Assembly: GCA_039183535.1 (NCBI GenBank)
Contig: JBCDBO010000006.1
Coordinates: 1 to 64,000 of the forward strand
Length of the DNA: 64,000 nt
Reading direction: 5' to 3'
From: JBCAXA01 sp039183535
Lineage (GTDB): Bacteria > Pseudomonadota > Gammaproteobacteria > Steroidobacterales > Woeseiaceae
Notes under the pieces: model-generated
What the model saw: only the letters and a program-made list of their open reading frames with translations
Databases searched by the model: none
What the model was told of the DNA's origin: nothing
Translations under genes and position numbers: made by a program
Shown: in pieces, positions 35,801 to 44,464 of the stretch
How positions within the stretch are numbered: position 1 is the first letter of the stretch
Layout of the letters: every line of letters starts with the position of its first letter

Positions 35801-36097
35801 CCGGTCGGCCAAGGACACGTCGCCAGAACAACGAGCTCGATTGGCTACGCATCATTTCCGTTCTTCGATAACGATCCGCATCGTCTGACGTGGGAACAGA
35901 CGCTGAAAGTTGCCGATATCGTCATGTATCGCGCCAAAGAGGAACGTAACAGCTGGTGCGGTGTTGTAGGGATCGACTACCCACACGATGTCGACACGCT
36001 GCTCGAGGCGATGCACCAAGATCTCGACGATTTGCACGAGCAAGGCCACGTCATCGTGACAGAGGCGGTACGAGACTCGTCCGAGAAGATCGCGTAG
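32822..36097 (+). CDS. Two-component-type beta-propeller sensor with GGDEF output
   Basis: 1091 residues from GTG 32822 with a signal peptide ending near SAAAIAD. About 14 reg_prop blades fill residues 40-680, with recurrent LWIGTxxGGLxR/xLWVGT motifs. A Y_Y_Y domain follows (about 690-785, YKLEGFDREWVDAGG, YTNLRGGQYAFKVKAANSDG). One membrane segment is at about 810-830 and a coiled coil (ERTREIAARNHELERAN) leads to the GGDEF domain, with GGDEF at 961-965 and an RSTD I-site. It thus senses a periplasmic ligand, probably a polysaccharide fragment as in Bacteroides hybrid sensors, and answers with c-di-GMP synthesis. The GGDEF output on a propeller is a known but less common arrangement. Confidence 0.92.
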   Translation: MTVVDKTANTLRYGLLALAIALAWLFSAAAIADTTIAPPMRFKHLSTEDGLAQASVMAIAQDDRGFLWFATENGINRYDGLEFLHFQFDLGDTDSLPADYATDIVTTSTGELWIATDGGGIAKWNAATASFERVTRQNGLSDDKVQKLLADPRGFLWIGTLRDGLNRFDPTTGNVTVFQHDPNDPASLSANSVRALHLDADGTLWVGTNGGLDRISADGSRVTRIASADSVGARIAGNRVRTVLRDSHGDLWVGTQRGGLSRSQDDARSFTHYVSDGADGAISNNRIEALLEDDAGRLWVATADGLNLFLPRENGFAAYRTVANDPRSLSDNNVVSLFQDRGGLLWIGTKTRGVNQWNPRTWAFGHVLPEIIDNQRVRHVTSFADASNDGIWFGSFGGGLTRLDRDNRRTANIGKDNPIGRRLDDDRVMALAGNNATLWIGTMTGGLSKLDTASGSMTTYRADADDPTSLGADGVMSLYIDSSERLWVGTFGGGVDMLRPDGEAFEHFVHDAKDVTTLASPRATAIAEDQAGNIWVGTDGGGLHRLNGDGRSWTRFSADAGATGGFFGKTIYALHVDQRGELWVGTREGLYRTSSPGAVRPRFQVYDERSGLADDSVYGIRSDARQRVWFSTNRGLSVLEPTDGTVTNYSVSHGLQAYEFNFGAHFVAADGRLLFGGPNGFNAFSAGSTDFTAAPPQIALTGLELLNKPVRESAVYDDVRRVDLAYTDDVVTFEFAALDFAAPEQNRFQYKLEGFDREWVDAGGQHRTTYTNLRGGQYAFKVKAANSDGIWSTQSFDLDVRVEPPPWLTPWAYLLYAATALGIAFAIWQAQERRLRQRAEYSHQLELKVEERTREIAARNHELERANTALHEASYTDPLTGLRNRRYFFEQVGKQLDRVANRPSTERRSTPDEFVFMMIDLDHFKPVNDTHGHQAGDQLLVGVADALRDLCRSTDTVIRWGGDEFLLVAQRAGADEASYLAERVRSAVASSVFPVGQGHVARTTSSIGYASFPFFDNDPHRLTWEQTLKVADIVMYRAKEERNSWCGVVGIDYPHDVDTLLEAMHQDLDDLHEQGHVIVTEAVRDSSEKIA

Positions 36098-36119
36098 GCT
36101 CAATTTAACCGATCTTTTA

Positions 36120-36135
36120 TGTGAACCAGGTCACA
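36120..36135. promoter_or_regulatory. CRP-like site upstream of the subtilase gene
   Basis: TGTGAACCAGGTCACA is a full match to TGTGA-N6-TCACA. It lies 96 bases before ATG 36232 and 22 bases after the stop of the propeller gene. No other strong promoter element is apparent. Confidence 0.65.
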
Positions 36136-36231
36136 AGAATGCGCCGCACCGCGCCGTCGCAAAACACGGACTAAAACTCGTCAAATCGCTGTAATACAGG
36201 GCATAGAGCAACCCTGAATCGAGCGAAACCG

Positions 36232-39216
36232 ATGACTCCGATAAACCGTTCTCTCGCACTGGCACTGGCAGCCGCGACCGCAGGCGCCACGTGGCTTGTC
36301 GCCGAGCACCGCGTTGTAGCGAAATCGCCAGCCGCTAGTCGCTCCGCCGTTACCGACACAACGAACACGACGATCGTTACGCCGACTACCGAAGCGGTGT
36401 TTGCAGCACGTGATCCAGAAACGGAAGAAACCTACCCGGACGGTACTGAGTTCAACAGCGAGGGTTTGCCGCTGTTTGTTCCGGCCGCAAGCAATGCTAG
36501 CGAGTTACCGCGCACTACCGCCATCAATAAAGAACTGGAAATACAAGCTTTGTCGGCGACTGGACGGTCCGTTCCCGCACCAGGCACCGAGTTTGCCGAC
36601 CATGTCGTACAACTTGGGTCGGCTACTGACCTTGCGGATCTCGATGCGCAGCTGAGCGCGATAGACGGCGAGGTATTGCGCTACATGCCAGCGCTGCGAG
36701 TAGCAACAGTGCGTGTCCCTGCCAATCGCAGCGTTGATCTCGAAGCGCTGGACGGCCTTGGCGCGATCGCTGCCGACGCGGAAGTCCAATTGATGTCGGT
36801 GCCGGCCAAACGTACCGCAAAAACACCGGTACCGGGCGAGCAAACGTACACCGCAGCTGATGAGGACATCGTTGTCGCAGTCGTTGACTCAGGCGTTGCC
36901 GATCACGAAGACATCAATGTGGTTCGTCATATTCATCTGGTCACACCAAAAACACAGCAACGCAATGTTGCGTACAGTTGGCGGTCGCTGCAGTCGCAGT
37001 ATTTATTCGACGAGGGCGGCGCTGTAGCGTTCGATCGGCGTGGCGGAACCCGCGAGCACCTGTATTGGCAGTCGGACGACGATGACGACGCACCCCGCTG
37101 GTCCGCGGACGGCGTAAATCTGCACGACGGCGCGTTCATCAGCCTTCCCAGCAATTATTTTCCGACCGTCTGCTCAAAGAACAATCGCGCCAGCCTTGAG
37201 GCGTGGATTACGCCGGACAATGCATCGAACTACGACACCATTCTGACGGCGAGAGCCGGCAATACGACGCAGCTGCGATTGCGTCAGTTTGGCAATCGTC
37301 TGCAAGCGATCATCGGCATTCAGAACGGGGCGGTTTATGCCTACTCGCAGCCGGGTTCAGTTGTACCCGGGCAGCCGATTCACGTCGTTCTGCGTCGCAG
37401 CACCAGCGGAGAAACACGTCTGCTCATCAATGGCGTTGATCACTGGAACACGACAATCCACCGCACGACGCCAATTGTTTGGAATTCTGGCCAAGTCATT
37501 GAAGTGGGTAACCGCACCCATGGCTGGGCGGGCAGTATCGAAGCGCTCAGTATTCGTTGCGATTCGCTCAGTAACGCCGACGCTTTGAAAAACTTCCGGG
37601 CTGGTTCTGATGCGTTCTTCTCCGTTCTTGACACGGTTGGTCATGGTACGCACGTTGCCGGCACGATCGGCGGCACAGGCCAGGCGTCGGGCGGAGAGTA
37701 CGCCGGCATCGCTCCAGGGGCACCGATTGTCGATTTGCGAGTTTTGAACGAGAACGGTCGCGGCTCCGTGAGCAATGCGCTGGCGGCGTTCGACTGGCTG
37801 CTCGCCAACGCCGACGACGAAGATATCCGTATCGTCAATCTGTCGATCGGTAAAGCGGTTGACTCGCCAGTCGCGAACGACTTACTGGTGCAAGCGGTGG
37901 AGCAGCTCGTTGCTCAAGGCATTGTTGTCGTGGCGTCGGCGGGCAATTACGGCAAGCTTGGCAATTTCTACATCACGAGCCCCGGCAGTGCGCCGAATGC
38001 AATAACCGTGGGGGCAGTACGTATCAATGACACGGCCTGTATCGACGATGACACGGTCGCGGGTTTTTCGTCGCGTGGTCCAACCTTGCACGACCACTAC
38101 ATGAAGCCGGACCTCGTTGCCCCGGGCACGCGTATCATTGCGGCGACTGCCGAGAACGGCAGCATGAAAGCGAATCACCCAAATCGCCTTGAGAACTGCA
38201 GCAACGGCAACTGCAGCGATAAGTACTTTCGCCTTAGCGGCACGAGCATGGCAGCCGCCGTGGTCTCTGGTGCGGCGACCCTAATGCTCTCGCGCGACGA
38301 CAGCCTCAACCCAGGCACGGTCAAGGCCCGTCTGATGCGCTCAGCACGCAAGATCGCTGGCGATCCGGTCGAAGTAGGCGCCGGGGTTCTCGACATACGC
38401 GCGGCGTTGCGGGACGACGGCGTTGTCAGTGCTGCACCATCACCGCGATTGGTCCGCTTATCGACGCAAAACACGATTCTAGTTGAGGATAGTGCATCGC
38501 TGTGGGGTAGCGAAGAGTGGGCTGCGAAGAATTTGTGGTCGAACGGTTACATGTGGCGCGACGGTTATATGTGGGCTGATGGTTATATGTGGGCCGATGG
38601 CTATCTCTGGACGGACGGTTACATGTGGGCGGACGGATACATGTGGGCCGACGGTTACATGTGGGCGGATGGCTATATGTGGGCCGACGGATACATGTGG
38701 GCCGATGGTTACCTCTGGGCCGATAACGACTCATTGATCGCGCAGTCGAACGACGACGGAGGCTCGGCCGCAGGTAACGGTTTGTCCTGCACAAGCGGGG
38801 CAGATGGCGAAGAGCTATTGACCGGTGGCGATTTCGAATCAGGCTTTAACACGTGGCACAACCACACTAACGCCAACGTAATCCACGCCTGGGATGAGCG
38901 CCGCGGGATACGATCTCTGCGTCTACGCAATCGTCAATGCACGTCAAAGGTGTTGGGCGACAATTGGGTACCGGGCCAAATGATCACGGTGACCGGTTAC
39001 TACCGCTCGGCAGGCTCGGGCAACATCGTCCTCGGGGTCGACTACTTCAATAACAGCTGGACGGAAATTGACGAGGTCTACTCGAACCTCGACGACGCCC
39101 GCGGCGGCTACAAACGCTTTTCGTTCTCCGGCGTCATCCCGAATGGCACGAAAAACATGAGCTTGTGGATCTGCGGAAACTCGGACACGCGCTATGATGA
39201 TATCTCGGTACGCTAG
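36232..39216 (+). CDS. Secreted S8 subtilase with LamG-like insert and GYMW repeats
   Basis: 994 residues. A short signal peptide precedes a propeptide-like region (about 30-200). The triad is present: Asp219 (VVAVVDSGVADHED), His471 (GHGTHVAG) and Ser672 (GTSMAAAVVSGA), with the oxyanion Asn in ASAGNYG. The Asp-His gap of about 250 residues holds a LamG/concanavalin-like domain (GAFISLPSNYFPTVC to GWAGSIEALSI). After the catalytic domain come ten six-residue GYMW/GYLW repeats (770-829), then a C-terminal beta-sandwich (about 855-994) like a CBM (GDFESGFNTWHN, SRRLRNRQC-type). It probably acts outside the cell on polysaccharide-bound protein. A strong terminator follows. Confidence 0.93.
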   Translation: MTPINRSLALALAAATAGATWLVAEHRVVAKSPAASRSAVTDTTNTTIVTPTTEAVFAARDPETEETYPDGTEFNSEGLPLFVPAASNASELPRTTAINKELEIQALSATGRSVPAPGTEFADHVVQLGSATDLADLDAQLSAIDGEVLRYMPALRVATVRVPANRSVDLEALDGLGAIAADAEVQLMSVPAKRTAKTPVPGEQTYTAADEDIVVAVVDSGVADHEDINVVRHIHLVTPKTQQRNVAYSWRSLQSQYLFDEGGAVAFDRRGGTREHLYWQSDDDDDAPRWSADGVNLHDGAFISLPSNYFPTVCSKNNRASLEAWITPDNASNYDTILTARAGNTTQLRLRQFGNRLQAIIGIQNGAVYAYSQPGSVVPGQPIHVVLRRSTSGETRLLINGVDHWNTTIHRTTPIVWNSGQVIEVGNRTHGWAGSIEALSIRCDSLSNADALKNFRAGSDAFFSVLDTVGHGTHVAGTIGGTGQASGGEYAGIAPGAPIVDLRVLNENGRGSVSNALAAFDWLLANADDEDIRIVNLSIGKAVDSPVANDLLVQAVEQLVAQGIVVVASAGNYGKLGNFYITSPGSAPNAITVGAVRINDTACIDDDTVAGFSSRGPTLHDHYMKPDLVAPGTRIIAATAENGSMKANHPNRLENCSNGNCSDKYFRLSGTSMAAAVVSGAATLMLSRDDSLNPGTVKARLMRSARKIAGDPVEVGAGVLDIRAALRDDGVVSAAPSPRLVRLSTQNTILVEDSASLWGSEEWAAKNLWSNGYMWRDGYMWADGYMWADGYLWTDGYMWADGYMWADGYMWADGYMWADGYMWADGYLWADNDSLIAQSNDDGGSAAGNGLSCTSGADGEELLTGGDFESGFNTWHNHTNANVIHAWDERRGIRSLRLRNRQCTSKVLGDNWVPGQMITVTGYYRSAGSGNIVLGVDYFNNSWTEIDEVYSNLDDARGGYKRFSFSGVIPNGTKNMSLWICGNSDTRYDDISVR
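38539..38718 (+). repeat. Ten 18-bp units encoding [SRAT][ND]GY[ML]W
   Basis: Exactly 180 bases and ten units, in phase with the reading frame: SNGYMW, RDGYMW, ADGYMW, ADGYLW, TDGYMW, ADGYMW four times, ADGYLW. Third bases differ between units (GGT/GGA/GGC, GAT/GAC, TAT/TAC), which means the peptide is conserved while the DNA has diverged. Confidence 0.95.
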
Positions 39217-39554
39217 ACAACGGTGGCTGTTGCCACCAATCACAACCTCGTAAGACACCCTTCGTCAGGTGGCGGAAAAGGCCGGGTCCAACCTCCCAGG
39301 GATCCGGCCTTTCTTTTTTATCGATGATTCGACGAGCAGAAAAGCGACTGTCGCCCATCAAAAAATGTCGGCATGACCACTGTAGGTGGGTGTGACCAAC
39401 GCTAAGCCCCGGACAAATCTGCGACAGAGTCGATCTTGATCCGATTCGGCGATCGATTTCACACGTTGACGACGGTCACGTCCCTAGCGTCTACGGCAGC
39501 ACAGTGAGGAGAGCTGTGTCGTTCCCCCATTTCTCTCGTATAGGAGACGCTCGT
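39217..39554. other. Intergenic region between subtilase and fasciclin genes
   Basis: 338 bases. The terminator at 39277-39319 occupies the first part. The remainder holds no gene with family features. GGAGACG before ATG 39555 is the fasciclin ribosome binding site. An in-frame upstream extension to GTG 39504 lacks signal-peptide character and is not used. Confidence 0.5.
39277..39319 (+). terminator. Rho-independent terminator after the subtilase gene
   Basis: A 13-base stem (AAAGGCCGGGTCC / GGATCCGGCCTTT, one G-T pair) with a 10-base loop, followed by CTTTTTTA. Very good intrinsic terminator. Confidence 0.92.
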
Positions 39555-40070
39555 ATGAAATCCTTTCGCGCTCGCACCGTCGGCTTACTGACCGGCCTAC
39601 TCGCCACGCTCGTCGTCGTTGCAACGGCCCAAGCCGGTCATCATGAGAAAGACGAAGGTGACATTGTCGATGTAGCTATCGCTGCTGGTTCGTTCGAAAC
39701 GCTGGCAGCGGCGTTGACCGCCGCCGACCTTGTCGACACGCTAAAAGGTGATGGCCCGTTTACCGTATTTGCACCAACCGACGAAGCCTTTGCCAAGCTG
39801 CCGGCTGGCACGGTTGAAACGCTGCTGAAACCGGAAAACAAGGATCAATTGGTCGCGGTTCTGACCTACCACGTCGTTGCCGGAAAAGTACTGGCCAAAG
39901 ACGTAGTGACGTTGAACGAAGCTACCACCGTCAATGGCGCGAACGTCGAGATTGCTGTTAACGATGGCACGGTCAGCATCAACAATGCCACCGTAACCGC
40001 GACAGACATCAAAGCCAGCAACGGCGTCATTCACGTGATCGACACGGTTATTTTGCCGCCGAAGTCGTAA
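39555..40070 (+). CDS. Exported fasciclin-domain protein
   Basis: 171 residues. ATG 39555 is chosen for its GGAGACG site and signal peptide (GLLTGLLATLVVVATAQA). One FAS1 domain fills the rest: H1 box FTVFAPTDEAFAKLPAG, then LTYHVVAGKVLAKD, and the H2 box ASNGVIHVIDTVILPP. Bacterial FAS1 proteins are secreted adhesion or polysaccharide-binding proteins. An acidic/His-rich stretch (GHHEKDEGD) starts the mature protein. Single gene with its own hairpin downstream. Confidence 0.93.
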   Translation: MKSFRARTVGLLTGLLATLVVVATAQAGHHEKDEGDIVDVAIAAGSFETLAAALTAADLVDTLKGDGPFTVFAPTDEAFAKLPAGTVETLLKPENKDQLVAVLTYHVVAGKVLAKDVVTLNEATTVNGANVEIAVNDGTVSINNATVTATDIKASNGVIHVIDTVILPPKS

Positions 40071-40100
40071 TGCGACGCTACACGTTCTAGCAAGCAGGGC

Positions 40101-40129
40101 GCTGGACCGTCTGCAATCGACGGTCCAGC
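40101..40129 (+). terminator. Perfect hairpin after the fasciclin gene
   Basis: GCTGGACCGTC, 7-base loop, GACGGTCCAGC: an 11-base perfect stem 30 bases after the stop. There is no run of T afterwards, so it may be a transcript-stabilising hairpin or a Rho-assisted terminator. Confidence 0.65.
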
Positions 40130-40255
40130 AGCCTTCCGCGTGGGTGCAGAACCTGCGTGATGACTCGTCAAAATACTGACGACACCAGCCGGCAGCCGCG
40201 CGACATAGTCTTTGCTGGTACAGTAGTACCAGCGGTAAAAGTCTAAGGCCAACCG

Positions 40256-43200
40256 ATGGATGCGCTAGGCGACGGCTACAGCGAGGATCAAGCGATGCAT
40301 GTCGTTTGCCTCGGTGCGTCGGCTGGCGGACTAGCACCGCTTAAAGCGTTCTTCGGTGCCGTGGGCAACGATTCACCACACGTCTACGTGATCGTTCAGC
40401 ACCTCTCGAACAAACATGTTTCGAGGATGGCCGAAATCCTTCGCACCGTTACGCCGTTACCGATCGCCACGATCACCGATGGCACGCCGCTTGCGTCTGG
40501 CACGGTTTACCTACTGCCCGCAAATGCCAATGCGAAGCTTGCTCGTATCGATGATCAGCTGCATTTCAAACTGGCCACACGGCCACGCAAGCCGGAGTTA
40601 AATCTGCCGGTCGATGTTTTTTTCGCATCTCTGGCACAACATGCCGGCATACGCGGTATCGCCGTCGTTTTGTCTGGGTCAGGCTCCGACGGTAGCCACG
40701 GACTTGTCTCCGTTAAGTCCGCTGGCGGAGTGGTTATTTGCCAAGACCCAGACGAGGCCGAATTTAGCGGCATGCCGCAATCGGCTATCAATTCTGGTGT
40801 CGTCGACCTCGTTCTCGGGGCGAACGATATTCCGACCGCTATCAAGAGCTACACAGGCATTGCGGCGGCCGAATGGCAGACGCTGGAGCGGACACTGGAA
40901 AAAGACTACGCACGGGTCACGGAACTGCTGCAAACGATGCAAGGGGCTGATGAAGTTTGGGAGACCCGCTTTATCGACTACAAGCGGCCCATGGTTTGTC
41001 GGCGTATTGCGAAACGCATGCGAATATCCGGCGTCGAAACGATCGAGCAATACCGAGACTTCATCGCTAATCACCCGCAAGAAGCTGATGCGCTTGCCTC
41101 CGAACTACTGATCAATGTGACAGCATTCTTTCGTGATCCGCTCGCCTGGAGAACGATTGAAAGCGACACTTTGCCCGGCGTTATCGGTGATGGCACGCGC
41201 GAGGCGCGACTTTGGTCAGCCGGTTGCTGTACTGGCGAGGAAGCCTTCACGCTCAGCATGCTTTGCGCTGAGTACTGCGATTCCAACAACATTCCCCGTA
41301 ACTACAAGATATTTGCGACCGACTTGGATGAAAAAGCGGTCGAGCAAGCGTCGAGAGGCTTCTACCCGAGTGACATCGCCGAACAATTGTCGGCGGACCG
41401 ACTAGCCCGGCACTTTACGAGACGTGATGGCGGCTATCGTGTTGCGGACCGTATTCGCCGGCGCGTCATGTTTTCCCGGCATGATTTGATTGACTCGCCA
41501 GCATTCGTGCATATCGATTTATTGGTGTGCCGGAATCTGTTGATATATTTCGATACAAGCTTGCAAGAGCGCATCATCGATAAGATCTGCTTTGCGTTAC
41601 GACCCGGCGGCGTGTTGTTTCTTGGTCGTAGCGAGAGTCTCGGCTCTCGCACCGGGTATTTTCATCCACTAAATCGCCAGCACCGTATTTTCCGCAACAC
41701 GCGTCGACGGCCAACGTTCCCGCGGCCGAGCACGCTACTACCGGCCGTCGAGAGACCCTTACGGCCAACAACGAGCGACTCTCCTTCTCCACGGGTCATG
41801 GTCGAGAGCAATGCCCAAGCTATGCTCCGGGCGCTACTCGGTGAATTCAACACTAGTTGTGCGCTCATTGTTGACTCTAACTGCAAGCTCATCGAAACAG
41901 CCGGTCACTATCGACGCTTTCTGAATATGCCGGACGACGGATTCGCCAGTAATCTGTTGCACTTGGTGCCGAAAGCCTCAATTTCAGCGGTCGAGCTATG
42001 CATTCGAAGACTGCGAAACAGCTATGGGACCGATCAAGCCAGCGACGTATCCACGCGCATTGCGGTCGATACGGCAGAGAACCAGGGCTACGCCCATGCC
42101 AGTTTTCGGGCGATCCCCCCTGGAGACACCGATCCGGCTGAACGGTTCGTCATCGTTTTAACCTTGGAAGAAGATGCCGACTCTTCGAACGAAGAAGAAT
42201 CGAGTGTTGTGTCGCGTACGACCATGGAATTGATGCAGCAGGAACTGATCGAGACGCAGGAGTACTTAAAGAACGCGATCAACGAACTCGAAACAAGCAA
42301 TGAGGAGCTGCAGAGCACGAACGAAGAGCTGATGTCGTCGAACGAGGAGCTGCAGAGTACGTATGAAGAGTTGCAGAGCACGAACGAAGAACTCTATTCC
42401 GTCAATGCCAAACATCAGAGTAAGATCGATGAGCTCGACGCACTCAATGCTGACATCAATAGCCTGCTGGAGAGCTCAAACATTGCGACCGTGTTTTTGG
42501 ACCGCAATGGAGCAATCCGCAAGTTCACACCCGCCATTCAGAACATCTTCGATCTCAAAGACAGTGATCGCGGTCGAGCGTTGTTGCAGTTTGTGCCGAA
42601 GTTGGGTGAAGAATCAAAGCAGGCAATGGAAGCTGCGATTCAGAGTGTTTTGCACGGCGATTCGGACTTACAGGAATTCGAGGGACGTTTGCGGACCAAG
42701 GAGTGGCTGCGTATTCGAGTCGGCCCTCACTACGATTCAAGCGGCTTATTGGACGGCGTTGCAGTGACGTTCGTTGATATTAACACGCTCAAAACCATCG
42801 AATCGGAGTTGTCGAGCGGTAAATTGGCGCTAGAGAGTGTACTTGACAGTACCTTGGCTGGTTACTGGGATTGGCGAATTCAAGATGGCCATGGTCGGAT
42901 CAGTAAACGTTTCAGGGATATGTTCGGGTACGGCGAAGACGAGTTACCGAATGAACTGAGTGCTTGGCAAAAGCTAGTCCACCCAGAGGACGAAGAAGCT
43001 GCAACACAAGCGTACGAGCGGCATGTTGCAAGCAAGGGTAAAGAACCGTATGACCTCCAACTGCGCTACTTTCATAAGGATGGATCAATCGTCTGGGTGT
43101 TATGCAGAGGCAGGATTGTTGAATGGTCGAGCGCTGGTGAGCCGTTACGTATGCTCGGAAGTCACATTGACATCACACCACTCAGGCAAGCGCAGGAAGT

Positions 43201-43882
43201 TATTCAGCAGCGGGCCGAAGAGTCGCGACAAATGGCTTACATCGCGTCGCACGATTTGCGCGAGCCGCTCAATTCGATTCGTGGACTGATTGGTATGCTC
43301 AAAGACAGTCCAGACGACACAGAGTTAAGCGCGGAAGTCCTATCACGCATCGATACGTCGGCAGAGCACCTGGCAAATATGGTTGAAGGCTTGCTGACGT
43401 TCTCACGTCTCGATGAACCGGCGCTCGAATTGGAAGCGCTCGATCTCAGCGAGATCGTCGCGAGCGTCATCGCGGATATGCGCACATCACTCGATGACGT
43501 CGGCGCCGACATAACGATTAAGCCAATGCCGACAATACGCGGCTCCGATGCATTAATCCGGCAGATGTTCAGCAACCTAATTTGGAATGCAGCTAAATTT
43601 CATCGCGACGGCGTTCCACCAGCGATCAGCATTGAGGCCGCATTTGTGCATAGCGCCATCCACATTCGAGTAACAGACAACGGCATAGGAATCGCCAAGG
43701 AACACATCGATCGCGTGTTCGCGCTGTTCCGCCGCTTGCATACGCGCTCTGAGTTCCAGGGCTCGGGCATCGGTTTGTCGATCTGCCAAAAAATTGCGCG
43801 TTTGCATGGCGGCGACATTTGGGTCGACTCGGAACTAGGCGTTGGCAGTACCTTCACAATCTCGCTACCGGTGCGAGCATGA
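40256..43882 (+). CDS. CheB-CheR-PAS-histidine kinase fusion
   Basis: 1208 residues. An N-terminal CheB methylesterase domain (about 12-195) has its triad: Ser in LGASAGGLAPL, His in VIVQHLSNKH and Asp in SGSGSDGSHG. A CheR methyltransferase domain (about 205-480) follows, with the SAM-binding LWSAGCCTGEEAFTLSML. Then come a receptor-like region with a long coiled coil (repeats of ETSNEELQSTNEELMSS type, about 660-720), PAS domains (about 735-850 and 860-985), HisKA (SHDLREPLNSIRG) and HATPase to residue 1208. No CheB receiver. The kinase probably passes phosphate to the two downstream receivers. ATG 40256 is used; ATG 40295 would also include the CheB start. Confidence 0.93.
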   Translation: MDALGDGYSEDQAMHVVCLGASAGGLAPLKAFFGAVGNDSPHVYVIVQHLSNKHVSRMAEILRTVTPLPIATITDGTPLASGTVYLLPANANAKLARIDDQLHFKLATRPRKPELNLPVDVFFASLAQHAGIRGIAVVLSGSGSDGSHGLVSVKSAGGVVICQDPDEAEFSGMPQSAINSGVVDLVLGANDIPTAIKSYTGIAAAEWQTLERTLEKDYARVTELLQTMQGADEVWETRFIDYKRPMVCRRIAKRMRISGVETIEQYRDFIANHPQEADALASELLINVTAFFRDPLAWRTIESDTLPGVIGDGTREARLWSAGCCTGEEAFTLSMLCAEYCDSNNIPRNYKIFATDLDEKAVEQASRGFYPSDIAEQLSADRLARHFTRRDGGYRVADRIRRRVMFSRHDLIDSPAFVHIDLLVCRNLLIYFDTSLQERIIDKICFALRPGGVLFLGRSESLGSRTGYFHPLNRQHRIFRNTRRRPTFPRPSTLLPAVERPLRPTTSDSPSPRVMVESNAQAMLRALLGEFNTSCALIVDSNCKLIETAGHYRRFLNMPDDGFASNLLHLVPKASISAVELCIRRLRNSYGTDQASDVSTRIAVDTAENQGYAHASFRAIPPGDTDPAERFVIVLTLEEDADSSNEEESSVVSRTTMELMQQELIETQEYLKNAINELETSNEELQSTNEELMSSNEELQSTYEELQSTNEELYSVNAKHQSKIDELDALNADINSLLESSNIATVFLDRNGAIRKFTPAIQNIFDLKDSDRGRALLQFVPKLGEESKQAMEAAIQSVLHGDSDLQEFEGRLRTKEWLRIRVGPHYDSSGLLDGVAVTFVDINTLKTIESELSSGKLALESVLDSTLAGYWDWRIQDGHGRISKRFRDMFGYGEDELPNELSAWQKLVHPEDEEAATQAYERHVASKGKEPYDLQLRYFHKDGSIVWVLCRGRIVEWSSAGEPLRMLGSHIDITPLRQAQEVIQQRAEESRQMAYIASHDLREPLNSIRGLIGMLKDSPDDTELSAEVLSRIDTSAEHLANMVEGLLTFSRLDEPALELEALDLSEIVASVIADMRTSLDDVGADITIKPMPTIRGSDALIRQMFSNLIWNAAKFHRDGVPPAISIEAAFVHSAIHIRVTDNGIGIAKEHIDRVFALFRRLHTRSEFQGSGIGLSICQKIARLHGGDIWVDSELGVGSTFTISLPVRA

Positions 43883-44310
43883 GCAGTGGCGCACCGCCGG
43901 CGACGGTACTGCTCGTCGACGATAACGAAGACTTTAATTTTATCCACGAGCGCTTGTTGCACACCGTTTCGCCCGACATTCAGGTCTTTGCTCGCCAATA
44001 CGCGGAGGGCGCACTAGAGCTGCTAGCCTCAGAGGAAGGGCAGTCGGTAGATCTCGTCTTGCTCGACATCAACATGCCGAAGATGACGGGATTTGAGTTC
44101 GTCGACAAACTTTCGACAATTCGACCGTCGATAAACGATGACATTGTCGTTGTTATGGTATCCACCACACTAAATCCGGACGACTTTTACCGCGCCGATC
44201 AATCTCCGTATATCGTACGTATGTTGGAGAAGCCATTGACACAGACAATGCTCGCCGACCTTCTGGACGAACACTTGCCAGTTGCCGACGCGGCCGATAC
44301 CGCGAGATAG
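43879..44310 (+). CDS. Single-domain response regulator
   Basis: 143 residues from ATG 43879, overlapping the kinase stop (ATGA). Rcp1-type receiver: acidic pair in LLVDDNEDFN, phosphoacceptor in LVLLDINMPKMTGFEF, Thr/Ser switch in VVMVSTTLNPDD and Lys in RMLEKPLT. No output domain. As it is co-translated with the CheB-CheR kinase, it is very likely its phosphate acceptor. Confidence 0.92.
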   Translation: MSSGAPPATVLLVDDNEDFNFIHERLLHTVSPDIQVFARQYAEGALELLASEEGQSVDLVLLDINMPKMTGFEFVDKLSTIRPSINDDIVVVMVSTTLNPDDFYRADQSPYIVRMLEKPLTQTMLADLLDEHLPVADAADTAR

Positions 44311-44464
44311 AAACCGAACGTCGCTTCAGACAATTGACCTATTCGTCGAATGGGTCGGTCGCGCTTCAAGTAAACACTTGTTTTCAGCGCTAAATGCGGT
44401 CAGTCTTTGCGCCAGCTCGAGCTTGGCGAGATATTACCGCGAGCAAAGCGCACGGAGATCGCGA

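Noticed and set aside
39371..39400. Possible fifth CRP-like site (GTGTGACCAACGC)
   Set aside because: Only one half-site; no TCACA partner at the right spacing.
40119..40140. Standard intrinsic terminator after the fasciclin gene
   Set aside because: The stem is perfect but there is no T run, so it is listed only as a hairpin.
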